A stretch of 64,000 bases of DNA from S5-A14a sp022766365 (GCA_050313295.1 JBNPLD010000001.1); one strand, 5' to 3'. Positions 1-7,931 are shown, numbered from the stretch's first letter. The notes: a model not told the origin generated them from the letters alone. Translations and numbers: made by a program.

Positions 1-427
1 ATTCAACGTGGACTATCTTTGAGCGTTTGAAATCTTTATAAATGTCTCTTCGCCTGTCTTCAGAAAGAACACCACCCCATTCATCTAAACTTGCCAAATG
101 GCCGGCATCAGCGGCGAGCATATTGAAAAACAATTTTTCAAAATCTATATCCAGTGCGATTTCCGTATCTTCCTTTAGATTATCAAGATCGATTTTTCCT
201 TTTTTCAAAGAGGAATTAACACCGTCCAAAAAGCCTGTGAACATAACAGGTCTGACCCCATATTTATCAACTAATTCGCTATATTTTCCCTCGATCATTT
301 CGTCTTTATGGGAAAGTATCTCTCCATAAATTTTAATCTCAGCATCGGAGTATTCCTTCCAGAATTCTTCATATGTGTCCTCTGTCTGGGAATCGATCAA
401 ATCTTTCCATTCTTTAAATAAACTCAT
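1..427 (-). CDS. SEC-C-family protein, N-terminal part (cut by window start)
   Basis: This minus-strand gene starts with ATG at 427 and runs off the window, leaving about 142 residues visible. The N-terminus (MSLFKEWKDL), the FWKEYSDAEIKIY block, the FMGFLDG-like segment (here VMFTGFLDGVN) and the LDIDFEKLFFNML block match my memory of clostridial proteins that end in a short cysteine-rich SEC-C zinc motif. That C-terminal motif would lie outside the window, so its presence is inferred. The visible part is acidic, soluble and helical, with no membrane segment. SEC-C domains bind zinc and are usually accessory to other functions, so the cellular role is unknown. The ribosome site is a modest AAAGG about 10 bases before the ATG. 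Confidence 0.6.
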   Translation of the reverse strand, partial: MSLFKEWKDLIDSQTEDTYEEFWKEYSDAEIKIYGEILSHKDEMIEGKYSELVDKYGVRPVMFTGFLDGVNSSLKKGKIDLDNLKEDTEIALDIDFEKLFFNMLAADAGHLASLDEWGGVLSEDRRRDIYKDFKRSKIVHVE

Positions 428-536
428 TTTTATCAACCTTTCTCTCTGTAATCCTATGATATATTTATATCACTCTTATATCTAATCAATTTTCGATTTT
501 TGTATTATTTAAATGCAAGTCTTCTGTAATAGGTGA

Positions 537-1550
537 CTATAGGTTTTCAGCAATCTTTAAAATATCTCCGACGACAGCACTACCGGTAGGCAGAGGACCT
601 GCTCCTTTGCCGTACATCATCACATCTTCCACGGCATTTCCTCTGATGAGGATACCGTTGTATTCATTGTCAACGTTAAATAAAGGATGACTGTCATCTA
701 TTGAAATCGGTTCAACAAAATATTCAATTTCTGAAGCTTTATCTGCCAGTTTTGCATTTTCGGCATTTTGGGATAAGTGTATGGCATCCTTTAGCCTTGC
801 TGTCCCGAGAAGCTTAATTTTTTTCCCTTGGGATTTTGCCGATTTGATATCATCTAAAGTGATATGGGATATGCCTTTTCGTGGTATGTCATCAGGATGT
901 ACGTACTTGTCGAAGCATAGTGCCATTAAAATAGACAGCTTGTTTGCTGCATCTATACCCTCAACATCGGCAGTAGGATCAGCTTCTGCAAAACCCAGCT
1001 CCTGGGCAGATTTCAAAACATCGTCATACGCCAGGGCTTCAGATCCCATTTTAGTAAGTATATAATTTGTGGTGCCGTTTAGGATTCCGGAAACTTCAGA
1101 GAAACGGTTGCCTCTTAGATTACCAAGTATAGCAGATAAGGCCGGAATACCGCCACCGACAGATGCCTCAAATAGGAGCGAAACACCTGAATCTTTCGCT
1201 GCCTTCGTGAGAATCGGATAGTTAGCTGCAAGAGCTGCCTTGTTGGCTGTAACCACGTGTTTCCCGGTTTTCAACGCATCTTCCATATAAGAAGAGGCAG
1301 GTTCTATACCACCAAGAGCCTCAACAACGATTTGAACATCTGAATTCAAAATTTCCTCAAAGTTGTCGGTGAGCTTTGCGCCAAGGGTAGGCCATTTCCT
1401 TGTTTTTTTTGTATCAGAAACGAGTATATGTGAAACAAGAATTTTTTTATCAATACGTTCAGAGATCAGTTGCATATTTTGTGAAAGTATTTCACATGTG
1501 CCACCTCCGACATTACCATGACCCAGGATCGCGATTTTAATGTTTTCCAT
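537..1550 (-). CDS. hom: Homoserine dehydrogenase, short form without ACT domain
   Basis: Reduces aspartate semialdehyde to homoserine with NAD(P)H, at the branch to threonine and methionine. The Rossmann nucleotide-binding motif GHGNVGGG lies at residues 10-17. The central block SVGGGIPALS and the DPTADVEGIDAANKL segment carry the conserved catalytic Asp and Lys region. I chose ATG 1550 (337 aa) because GGAGG at 1559-1563 sits 8 bases upstream; ATGs at 1565 and 1568 overlap or precede that site. The protein ends soon after the catalytic fold, whereas the common Bacillus-type enzyme has about 430 residues including a C-terminal ACT regulatory domain. Threonine feedback through an ACT domain is therefore probably absent. 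The gene appears monocistronic and diverges from trmL. Confidence 0.93.
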   Translation of the reverse strand: MENIKIAILGHGNVGGGTCEILSQNMQLISERIDKKILVSHILVSDTKKTRKWPTLGAKLTDNFEEILNSDVQIVVEALGGIEPASSYMEDALKTGKHVVTANKAALAANYPILTKAAKDSGVSLLFEASVGGGIPALSAILGNLRGNRFSEVSGILNGTTNYILTKMGSEALAYDDVLKSAQELGFAEADPTADVEGIDAANKLSILMALCFDKYVHPDDIPRKGISHITLDDIKSAKSQGKKIKLLGTARLKDAIHLSQNAENAKLADKASEIEYFVEPISIDDSHPLFNVDNEYNGILIRGNAVEDVMMYGKGAGPLPTGSAVVGDILKIAENL

Positions 1551-1582
1551 CTTAAAAACCTCCATCAATCGTTAATAAAAAG

Positions 1583-1611
1583 AGTATATAACATTTTACG
1601 TCATTTGTCTT
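1583..1611 (-). promoter_or_regulatory. Putative sigma-A promoter of hom
   Basis: Read on the minus strand, there is a -35-like AAGACA (1606-1611), a 17-base spacer and a -10 TATACT (1583-1588). Transcription would start near 1576, giving a leader of about 25 bases that contains the GGAGG site of hom. The -35 matches the consensus at four of six positions. Confidence 0.4.
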
Positions 1612-1667
1612 TAATTTTACATATTTTTAAGGTACAATTATCGTAAAAGATAAAGGAAAGGACGTCC

Positions 1668-2171
1668 GTGTATAATTTCATTGCCGGATTACATTGTGAA
1701 ATGTCATTACATATCGTTTTCGTTGAACCGGAAATACCGGGAAATACAGGCAACATTGCCAGGACCTGTGCGGCAACAGGAGCTCACCTTCATCTTGTGA
1801 AACCCTTGGGTTTTGACCTGAGTGAGAAAGCAGTCAGAAGGGCAGGTTTGGATTACTGGCCATATGTGAAATTGAAGGTTTATGATAATCTAAGTGATTT
1901 TTTGAAACAGAACATCGACAAGAGGATGTTTCTTGCCACCACAAAGGGTGATATTCTATATTCTGATGTGACGTTTGAAGATGAAGATATGATACTGTTT
2001 GGCAGAGAAACTGCCGGACTTCCAAGAGAATTTATTGAATCAAACAAGGAAAACGCAATCAGGATTCCCCTCAGCGAAGAGACACGCCTTAGGAGCTTGA
2101 ATTTAGCCAATTCTGCTAATATTATTTTGTTTGAGGCTCTAAGACAGCTTGGATTTCCCGAATTAAAATAG
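1668..2171 (+). CDS. trmL: tRNA (cytidine/uridine-34 2'-O)-methyltransferase TrmL
   Basis: A SPOUT-fold enzyme that 2'-O-methylates the wobble nucleotide of tRNA-Leu isoacceptors, using S-adenosylmethionine. The signature blocks are all visible: EPEIPGNTGNIARTC near the N-terminus, LFGRETAGLP in the middle, and RIPLSEETRLRSLNLANSA forming the trefoil-knot cofactor site. The start is uncertain. GTG 1668 is preceded by an AAAGGAAAGGA ribosome site, giving 167 residues. ATG 1701 (MSLHIVFVEP) matches the usual family N-terminus but has little ribosome site. Two tRNA-Leu genes, its likely substrates, lie at 37.8-38.0 kb. The gene is divergent from hom and stands alone. Confidence 0.92.
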   Translation: MYNFIAGLHCEMSLHIVFVEPEIPGNTGNIARTCAATGAHLHLVKPLGFDLSEKAVRRAGLDYWPYVKLKVYDNLSDFLKQNIDKRMFLATTKGDILYSDVTFEDEDMILFGRETAGLPREFIESNKENAIRIPLSEETRLRSLNLANSANIILFEALRQLGFPELK

Positions 2172-2225
2172 AAATTCATATCGGATTTAGGCTGTCGACA
2201 TAGAAAGTTATAATGGAGGAGTTTA

Positions 2226-2480
2226 ATGAGTAAAAAGAACATACAAGTTGCATACGGTGTGGTGATCTGTATTTTTCTGGCTTCGGTAGTAGCCTCTATT
2301 TTTATACATAGAGGCGGAATTCTTACTGCAATAGGAGGTGCAGGCCTTTCTATTGTATCGATTTTTGATGGTATTAATGTCTATAACACAAGGCCGGAGG
2401 GAATGAATTTAACTCTAACCATCAAAGTATTTACATTTGTAGTGGGAATTTTTTTAATCTATTCATATCTGCATGGATAA
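2226..2480 (+). CDS. Small hydrophobic membrane protein, unknown function
   Basis: An 84-residue protein that I do not recognise. Three hydrophobic stretches are visible: about residues 8-27, 31-47 and 62-82. They are separated by a short polar loop (NVYNTRPEGMN), which suggests three transmembrane helices. The N-terminus MSKKN is basic and probably cytoplasmic. The ribosome site GGAGGAG ends four bases before the ATG. The gene sits between trmL and the promoter of rpoN, 54 bases after trmL, so it may share the trmL transcript. It has no cysteines or obvious catalytic residues. Confidence 0.65.
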   Translation: MSKKNIQVAYGVVICIFLASVVASIFIHRGGILTAIGGAGLSIVSIFDGINVYNTRPEGMNLTLTIKVFTFVVGIFLIYSYLHG

Positions 2481-2555
2481 TGTCAGTTTTTTGATATATA
2501 TAGACGATGATGTGCCACGAGCTATTTGATATACATGAATAATACAGTGTATCAA

Positions 2556-2584
2556 TTGAACTTATTCTATAAAAATGGTATAAT
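2556..2584 (+). promoter_or_regulatory. Sigma-A promoter of rpoN
   Basis: TTGAAC (2556-2561), a 17-base spacer and a perfect TATAAT (2579-2584). Initiation near 2591 gives rpoN a leader of roughly 147 bases. That leader contains a TTCCCC/GGGGAA inverted repeat (2602-2607 and 2635-2640) with a 27-base loop. No sigma-54 type (-24/-12) element is visible here. Confidence 0.7.
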
Positions 2585-2737
2585 ATTTGCGTGAAGGATA
2601 TTTCCCCGGTAATAACTATCATGTATTCATAAATGGGGAAGCTTCTCAATAACAGTTTTATTTTATGTTGAAATACAAATGTCTAATGTCTTATAAGGTA
2701 TTTGTTATTTCTATTGGCAGGGGAGGGCAATTGATCT

Positions 2738-4138
2738 GTGAAACTTGGCTATGAGCAAATATTGCAACAGACGCAAAAACTGGCAATGACGCCGGAACTC
2801 ATTCAAGCTATCCAGATTTTGCAATACACCTCTCTGGAGCTAAGTGAGCGCATAGAAGAAGAACTTCTCGAAAATCCCATGCTGGAGGTTTCTTCTCGGA
2901 CGGATGAATACGAAGATTCTCATGAACCGGTTGAAATGCCTATCTATGAGGAATTGGCAAATAAAATTATAGGTGATGAATACTATGAGAGAAGTTTTAG
3001 AGCATGGGAGAATGATCCGGATGGAGATTCGGATTTTACTTATGAAAAATATATAAGCGAGGAAACGACTCTCTATGACTATCTGATTGAACAGCTTATC
3101 TTTTCAGATATTGAGAAAGCTGATGTTCCGATTGGAGAATATATTATTAATGAAATAGATGGTGCGGGATACCTGAGGTCTTCGGCAGATGAGATTGCTC
3201 AGGTTTTTGCTGTGGACGTAAGCCGGATTGAAGAGATTATCAGTGTAATACAGAGCTTTGAACCTAGAGGAGTATGTGCCAGAAACCTCAGTGAATGTAT
3301 CCTCATTCAAATTAAGTCGGACAGGAATCTTGATGAAGATCAAAAGGAAGAATTTAAGCAACTGATAGATGAACACATGAATGACTTAGCCGGAAACAGG
3401 CTGACTATTATCTCAAAAAAAATGGGGAAAAGTCCGGAAAGAATCCAGGAAATGTTGGATTATATCAAAACCCTTGATCCGAAGCCGGGAAATAAATTTT
3501 CCTCAGGAACCGGCGTAAAATATGTGATACCTGATCTGACATTGGAAATAGAGGAGGGAGAGTTCCGTCTTGTTTTAAATAAGGACTCCACGCCAAGGCT
3601 TATGATCAGTTCTTATTACAAACATCTCGCCAAGGAGGTGGAAGATAGCGGAGTATCCAAATATTTCAGCGACCGACTCAATTCAGCCATGTGGTTTATC
3701 AAGAACATTGAACAGCGAAAGAAAACGATATACAATGTGGCTGAAGAAATTATCAAGGAGCAGAGAGAATTTTTCTTATTCGGCGATAAGTATATGAGAC
3801 CTCTGACTTTAAAAGAAGTTGCCGAACCATTGGAAATTCACGAGTCAACCGTGAGCAGGGCTGTAAACGGAAAGTATATACTCACACCTCGGGGCTTATT
3901 TGAACTTAAATATTTCTTTTCAAGCGGGTTAGGCTTTGGAAGAGAAGAGATATCGTCGAACAGCATCAAATCCTTTATTTCTGAATTTATTGAAAATGAA
4001 AATCCGAAAAAGCCACTTTCAGATCAGAAGATCATGGATATGCTTCAAAACAGAGGAATCGACATAAAGAGGCGAACCATAGCAAAATATAGGGAGGCTA
4101 TGGGGATACCATCTTCATCAAAAAGACGAAGATTTTAG
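2738..4138 (+). CDS. rpoN: RNA polymerase sigma-54 factor RpoN
   Basis: Alternative sigma factor that directs RNA polymerase to -24/-12 promoters and needs an AAA+ activator to open them. The N-terminal activator-interaction region is clear (LQQTQKLAMTPELIQAIQIL, residues about 8-27), followed by an acidic linker, the core-binding domain, a helix-turn-helix (LEIHESTVSRAVNGKYI), and the C-terminal RpoN box RRTIAKYRE (about residues 447-455). The length of 466 aa is normal. It starts with GTG at 2738 after GGGGAGGGC. No enhancer-binding activator and no convincing sigma-54 promoter were found in this window, so its regulon lies elsewhere. It directly precedes gapA, where related genomes often carry cggR between the two. 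Confidence 0.97.
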   Translation: MKLGYEQILQQTQKLAMTPELIQAIQILQYTSLELSERIEEELLENPMLEVSSRTDEYEDSHEPVEMPIYEELANKIIGDEYYERSFRAWENDPDGDSDFTYEKYISEETTLYDYLIEQLIFSDIEKADVPIGEYIINEIDGAGYLRSSADEIAQVFAVDVSRIEEIISVIQSFEPRGVCARNLSECILIQIKSDRNLDEDQKEEFKQLIDEHMNDLAGNRLTIISKKMGKSPERIQEMLDYIKTLDPKPGNKFSSGTGVKYVIPDLTLEIEEGEFRLVLNKDSTPRLMISSYYKHLAKEVEDSGVSKYFSDRLNSAMWFIKNIEQRKKTIYNVAEEIIKEQREFFLFGDKYMRPLTLKEVAEPLEIHESTVSRAVNGKYILTPRGLFELKYFFSSGLGFGREEISSNSIKSFISEFIENENPKKPLSDQKIMDMLQNRGIDIKRRTIAKYREAMGIPSSSKRRRF

Positions 4139-4158
4139 AATCATCGTCTATTAATGGA

Positions 4159-4179
4159 TATTAATATTTTGTATTAATA
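4159..4179 (+). repeat. Repeated TATTAATA palindromes in the rpoN-gapA gap
   Basis: The self-complementary octamer TATTAATA occurs at 4159-4166 and again at 4172-4179, separated by five bases, so it can be read as either a direct or an inverted repeat. It lies 50 to 70 bases before the gapA start in very AT-rich DNA. It could be an operator or a weak hairpin. I could not define a good promoter here. Confidence 0.35.
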
Positions 4180-4229
4180 TAAAAATAAATTACCAACTAA
4201 TTTTTAATTCGTAGGAGGAAAAGAGAGAA

Positions 4230-5246
4230 ATGGCAATTAAAATTGGTATCAGCGGTTTTGGAAGAATCGCTACAGGTGTAATTAGGGCTTCACTGAATAT
4301 GCCGGAGATTGAAATCGCAGGAATTAACTACAGAAATTCCGACACTGAGTATATGGCTTATATGCTCAGGTATGATTCGACTTTCGGGAGATTTCCGGGA
4401 GAAGTAGACCACTACGAAGGTGGCATAATAGTTAATGGCAAAAAAATTCCTGTATACGCAGAAAACGATGCAAAGGATATCAAATGGTCCGAGTGCGGTG
4501 CTGAATACATCGTTGAAGGTACAGGCGCATATAACACAACCGAAAAGGCACAGGCTCACCTTGATGCCGGTGCGAAGAAAGTAATAATTTCTGCTCCTGC
4601 AAAGGACAAGACAACACCAACATTTGTAATGGGTGTAAACCACGAAAAGTACGAAAGTTCCATGGATGTCGTTTCCAATGCTTCATGTACCACGAACTGT
4701 CTCGCACCCCTTTGTAAGGTGCTCAATGACAATTTTGGAATCGAAAGCGGTCTGATGACTACAATCCATGCAGCGACATCAAAGCAGAAGGTGGTTGATG
4801 CCAGATCAAATAAGGATTGGAGAGTAGGAAGAAGTGTATTCAACAACATAATACCTACAACAACAGGTGCTGCAAAGGCTGTAGGGCTGGTTATTCCTGA
4901 GATAAACGGTTCTATGACGGGCATGGCTTTCAGAGTACCAACTGCTGATGTTTCGGTGGTGGATCTTAATGTAATTTTAAAGCAATCAACATCTATGGAA
5001 GAAATAAAGAAGGCTGTAAAGAAGGCTTCTGAAACATATCTTAAGGGAATCATGGAATATGTGGATGACGAGGTTACGTCGATTGACTTCGTTGGAGATC
5101 CTCACACTTCCATCGTTGATATCCGACAAGGTGTTCAGATGACAGATAAGTTCTTCAAGCTGATTGCTTATTACGATAATGAGTACGGATACTCAAGCAA
5201 AATACTTGAGCTGATTAAGTATATGTATTCAGTAGATAATAAATAA
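4230..5246 (+). CDS. gapA: Glyceraldehyde-3-phosphate dehydrogenase
   Basis: Oxidises and phosphorylates glyceraldehyde-3-phosphate to 1,3-bisphosphoglycerate in glycolysis. The catalytic Cys153 lies in SNASCTTN and the catalytic His180 in TTIHAAT; the C-terminal YDNEYGYS is intact. Length is 338 aa. A strong GTAGGAGG ribosome site precedes the ATG. Two Rossmann features depart from the common form. The first turn reads GFGRIATG rather than GFGRIGR. The adenosine-ribose region reads GINYRN, so the Asp that typically favours NAD (as in IND) is replaced by Tyr, with Arg next to it. I recall GINFRN-like sequences in other Clostridia, so this may be subfamily-typical. It heads a gapA-pgk-tpiA block. 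Confidence 0.97.
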   Translation: MAIKIGISGFGRIATGVIRASLNMPEIEIAGINYRNSDTEYMAYMLRYDSTFGRFPGEVDHYEGGIIVNGKKIPVYAENDAKDIKWSECGAEYIVEGTGAYNTTEKAQAHLDAGAKKVIISAPAKDKTTPTFVMGVNHEKYESSMDVVSNASCTTNCLAPLCKVLNDNFGIESGLMTTIHAATSKQKVVDARSNKDWRVGRSVFNNIIPTTTGAAKAVGLVIPEINGSMTGMAFRVPTADVSVVDLNVILKQSTSMEEIKKAVKKASETYLKGIMEYVDDEVTSIDFVGDPHTSIVDIRQGVQMTDKFFKLIAYYDNEYGYSSKILELIKYMYSVDNK

Positions 5247-5273
5247 AAAGACTAAATAAATCATGAGAATATT

Positions 5274-5337
5274 GCACGAGCATGTCGTAAATGGTAGATT
5301 CCCGGGCTAATCGGGAAGTATTCGGCAAAGCTCGTGC
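5274..5337 (+). ncRNA. Candidate structured RNA element between gapA and pgk
   Basis: A perfect 8-bp outer stem GCACGAGC/GCTCGTGC (5274-5281 and 5330-5337) encloses 48 bases that contain an inner perfect hairpin TTCCCG/CGGGAA (5299-5304 and 5312-5317). The single-stranded segments between the stems are 17 and 12 bases long. No run of T follows, so it is a poor intrinsic terminator. It may protect the 3' end of gapA mRNA or mark a processing site that sets gapA above pgk. I do not recognise a riboswitch family. Confidence 0.5.
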
Positions 5338-5408
5338 TGTGTTTATAAAATTATTTTGACTATAAAAGTAGAAATCCGGAAATGTTACGGTTATTTAAAG
5401 GTGGAGTT

Positions 5409-6593
5409 ATGAAAAAGACGATAAAAGATATAGCTCTAAGGGGCAAACGAACCCTGGTTCGTTGTGATTTTAATGTTCCTATGGAAAACGGTGAGATAAC
5501 AGATGATACGAGGATTAAAGCTGCACTGCCAACGATCAAGTATCTGATGAATGAGGGTGCCAGGGTGATACTTATGTCCCATCTCGGAAGACCGAAGGGG
5601 GTGCCCAATAAAGAGTTTTCTCTGGAGAAAGTTGCAGAAAGACTCTCCGAGCTTCTGGAGTCAGATGTTATTTTTGCTTCAAGTGACAGTGTAATAGATG
5701 AGCAAGTAAGGAAGATAGCAGAAGGGTTAAAGGAAGGCCAGGTCATGCTTCTTGAAAATCTTCGATTCAGAAAAGAAGAGACTGATAACGATCATGATTT
5801 TGCAAAAGAACTTGCAAGTCTTGGAGATGTGTTTGTTCAGGAAGCATTCGGAACTGCCCACAGAGCGCATGCTTCAACTGCCGGTGTTGCTGAGTTCATG
5901 CCTGCTGTGAGTGGTTTCTTAATTGAAAAAGAAGTGAAATTCCTTGGAGATGCCGTTGCTGATCCAAAGCGTCCGTTTGTTGCTATTATGGGAGGTGCTA
6001 AGGTTGCAGATAAAATCAAGGTGATCGATAATTTGCTTGAAAAGGTAGACACATTGATTGTAGGCGGCGGCATGGCATATACTTTCTTTAAAGCTAAGGG
6101 ATATGAGATTGGAACATCAATCTTCGATGAAGGTGGAATTTTACTTGCCGAGAACATCATGAAAAAGGCTGAAAAGTCAGGTAAGGACCTGATTCTGCCT
6201 GTTGACATTGTAGTTGCCGATAAATTTGAAAACGATGCTGAAAAAAAAATTGTAGATTCGAAAAAAATTCCGGAAAACATGATGGGACTTGACATCGGGC
6301 CTGAGACCATAAAACTTTTTAAGAAAATTATTGCCGATGCAGAAACTGTAGTTTGGAACGGCCCTGTAGGAGTGTTTGAGATGGACAACTTTGCGGAAGG
6401 AACCAAGGCTGTTGCAAATGCTCTGGCAGAGAGTGACTGCGTTTCAATCATCGGTGGTGGAGATTCAGCGGCGGCTGTTAAGAAGTTCGGATTAGAAGGT
6501 AAGATGACACATATATCCACAGGTGGCGGAGCATCCCTTGAATTTCTTGAAGGAAAGGAACTTCCGGGTATTGCTGTCATTCAAGATGTATAA
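5409..6593 (+). CDS. pgk: Phosphoglycerate kinase
   Basis: Transfers phosphate from 1,3-bisphosphoglycerate to ADP, the first ATP-yielding step of glycolysis. The substrate motif VRCDFNVP and the basic block SHLGRPKG are in the N-terminal domain. The nucleotide domain has IMGGAKVADKI, WNGPVGVFE and the glycine-rich IIGGGDSAAA and THISTGGGASLE loops. I start at ATG 5409 (394 aa), which follows AAGGTGGAG; an in-frame ATG at 5382 has no ribosome site. The gene lies 162 bases after gapA, with a structured element between them, and 113 bases before tpiA. Confidence 0.98.
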   Translation: MKKTIKDIALRGKRTLVRCDFNVPMENGEITDDTRIKAALPTIKYLMNEGARVILMSHLGRPKGVPNKEFSLEKVAERLSELLESDVIFASSDSVIDEQVRKIAEGLKEGQVMLLENLRFRKEETDNDHDFAKELASLGDVFVQEAFGTAHRAHASTAGVAEFMPAVSGFLIEKEVKFLGDAVADPKRPFVAIMGGAKVADKIKVIDNLLEKVDTLIVGGGMAYTFFKAKGYEIGTSIFDEGGILLAENIMKKAEKSGKDLILPVDIVVADKFENDAEKKIVDSKKIPENMMGLDIGPETIKLFKKIIADAETVVWNGPVGVFEMDNFAEGTKAVANALAESDCVSIIGGGDSAAAVKKFGLEGKMTHISTGGGASLEFLEGKELPGIAVIQDV

Positions 6594-6706
6594 TAATATT
6601 AACCATTGAGATTTATATTGAACCATCACAGGGACTAAAAGAATGTTATAAATAGACATTTTAATTTCTGAATTTTAATGTTGAGACTTTAAATGAGGAG
6701 TTAGTA

Positions 6707-7579
6707 ATGAGAAGAAAATTTATCGCAGGCAACTGGAAGATGCACAAAACAACAGCAGAGGCCGGAGAGTTTGCTGAAAATTTGAAAGGGACTTTAAAAG
6801 ACAGACTTTCAAAGGGAGAGGGCGATGGGAAAACAGGTCTTCCCGAGAATATGGACATTGCCATCTGTGCTCCATTCACCCAGTTGGATACACTGGTTAA
6901 GGCATTTGAGGAATTCGGTGATTCTTCAGATATTTCTCTTACCGGATCGGTGAGAGGAACTGATCCGGGTGCCGCTTCCAACAATAAGAATGTGTTTATA
7001 GGTGCCCAAAACGTTCATTTTGAGGATAGAGGTGCCTTCACAGGGGAGATTTCTATGCCGATGCTTGAAGAAATCGGAGTAGACTTTGTCATAATCGGAC
7101 ACTCTGAGAGAAGACAATATTTTGGTGATACAGACGAAACTATCAACAAAAAACTAAAGCGATCCCTACAAAGCAGCAGGATAAAACCGATTTTATGTGT
7201 GGGAGAAGCCCTGAATGTAAGAGAAGCAGATGGGGAAAATTCTTTTGTTGAATCTCAAGTTGTGGCTGCCTTTGAAGGTATTGACAAATCCCTGGCAGGC
7301 AAAGTTGTAATTGCCTATGAACCGATCTGGGCGATAGGAACCGGAAAGACGGCCTCATCACAACAGGCTCAGGACATGTGCAGGGTGATAAGGAATAAAA
7401 TTGCAGATCTTTATGGTAGAGATTTGGCTATGTCTCAGTATATTCTGTATGGAGGGAGTGTGAAACCGGGTAATGCAAAAGAGATTCTAAGTATGGAAGA
7501 CATAGATGGTGCGCTGGTAGGCGGGGCAAGTCTTAAAGTTGAAGACTTTCTTGGAATATGCTTTGCTTATGAGAAATAA
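6707..7579 (+). CDS. tpiA: Triosephosphate isomerase with two extra loops
   Basis: Interconverts dihydroxyacetone phosphate and glyceraldehyde-3-phosphate. Catalytic residues are visible: Asn9 and Lys11 (GNWKMHK), His132 (IGHSERR) and Glu205 (AYEPIWAIGTG). The phosphate-binding YGGSVKP and LVGGASL loops are intact. At 290 residues it is about 40 longer than the usual enzyme of about 250. The extra residues fall in two polar loops, near residues 30-49 (rich in K, G, E, D) and 71-95 (DSSDISLTGSVRGTDPGAAS). Both lie on the N-terminal half of the barrel, away from the catalytic loops. GAGGAG precedes the ATG. Confidence 0.96.
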   Translation: MRRKFIAGNWKMHKTTAEAGEFAENLKGTLKDRLSKGEGDGKTGLPENMDIAICAPFTQLDTLVKAFEEFGDSSDISLTGSVRGTDPGAASNNKNVFIGAQNVHFEDRGAFTGEISMPMLEEIGVDFVIIGHSERRQYFGDTDETINKKLKRSLQSSRIKPILCVGEALNVREADGENSFVESQVVAAFEGIDKSLAGKVVIAYEPIWAIGTGKTASSQQAQDMCRVIRNKIADLYGRDLAMSQYILYGGSVKPGNAKEILSMEDIDGALVGGASLKVEDFLGICFAYEK

Positions 7580-7610
7580 TCAAGTAGGCCAAGAAGGGTT
7601 GTTTTTCAAC

Positions 7611-7650
7611 ATTTCAGGCTATACTTTTACCTGAAATTCCTTGATTTTTC
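7611..7650 (+). terminator. Probable terminator of the glycolytic block
   Basis: A perfect 8-bp stem ATTTCAGG/CCTGAAAT (7611-7618 and 7630-7637) with an 11-base loop, followed by a T-rich stretch TTGATTTTTC. The stem is AT-rich and the T run is not immediate, so read-through into secG is likely. Confidence 0.5.
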
Positions 7651-7697
7651 ACTGTACTTATGATAAACTCAAGTGGTTATAAATAAAGGAGGTAGTA

Positions 7698-7931
7698 ATG
7701 AACACTGCACTTATGATTCTATTGGCAATTGCCAGTATAATTTTGATTATAAGCGTTTTGCTTCAATCAAGTAAGAGTGATGGACTGTCAGGTTCAATAG
7801 CCGGCGGTGCAGAGCAGCTTTTCGGCAAGAGAAAGAGTCGTGGCTATGAAGCTGTTTTGGAGAAGATAACCGTTGTTGCAGCTGTATGCTTCATCGTTCT
7901 TTCTATTGTACTGGTTGCAATATCAAAGTAA
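7698..7931 (+). CDS. secG: Preprotein translocase subunit SecG
   Basis: Small accessory subunit of the SecYEG protein-conducting channel. The 77 residues form two transmembrane helices (about 4-23 and 53-74). The connecting cytoplasmic loop carries the family motif SSKSDGLSGSIAGGAEQLFGK. An AAAGGAGG ribosome site precedes ATG 7698. Its place after glycolytic genes is common in Firmicutes. The window also holds yajC and secDF, so much of the Sec accessory machinery is here, though in separate transcripts. Confidence 0.95.
   Translation: MNTALMILLAIASIILIISVLLQSSKSDGLSGSIAGGAEQLFGKRKSRGYEAVLEKITVVAAVCFIVLSIVLVAISK

Noticed and set aside
2209..2214. TATAAT just upstream of the small membrane protein gene at 2226
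   Set aside because: Initiation would fall near 2221, leaving the GGAGG ribosome site outside the transcript, and the -35 (TTTAGG) is poor.
5356..5361. TTGACT before pgk as a -35 box
   Set aside because: No -10-like sequence 16-18 bases downstream; the pgk ribosome site and start occupy the position instead.
5837..6580. Long open frame on the minus strand across pgk
   Set aside because: Antisense to the conserved pgk gene; its composition mirrors pgk codon bias and there is no start context or family resemblance.
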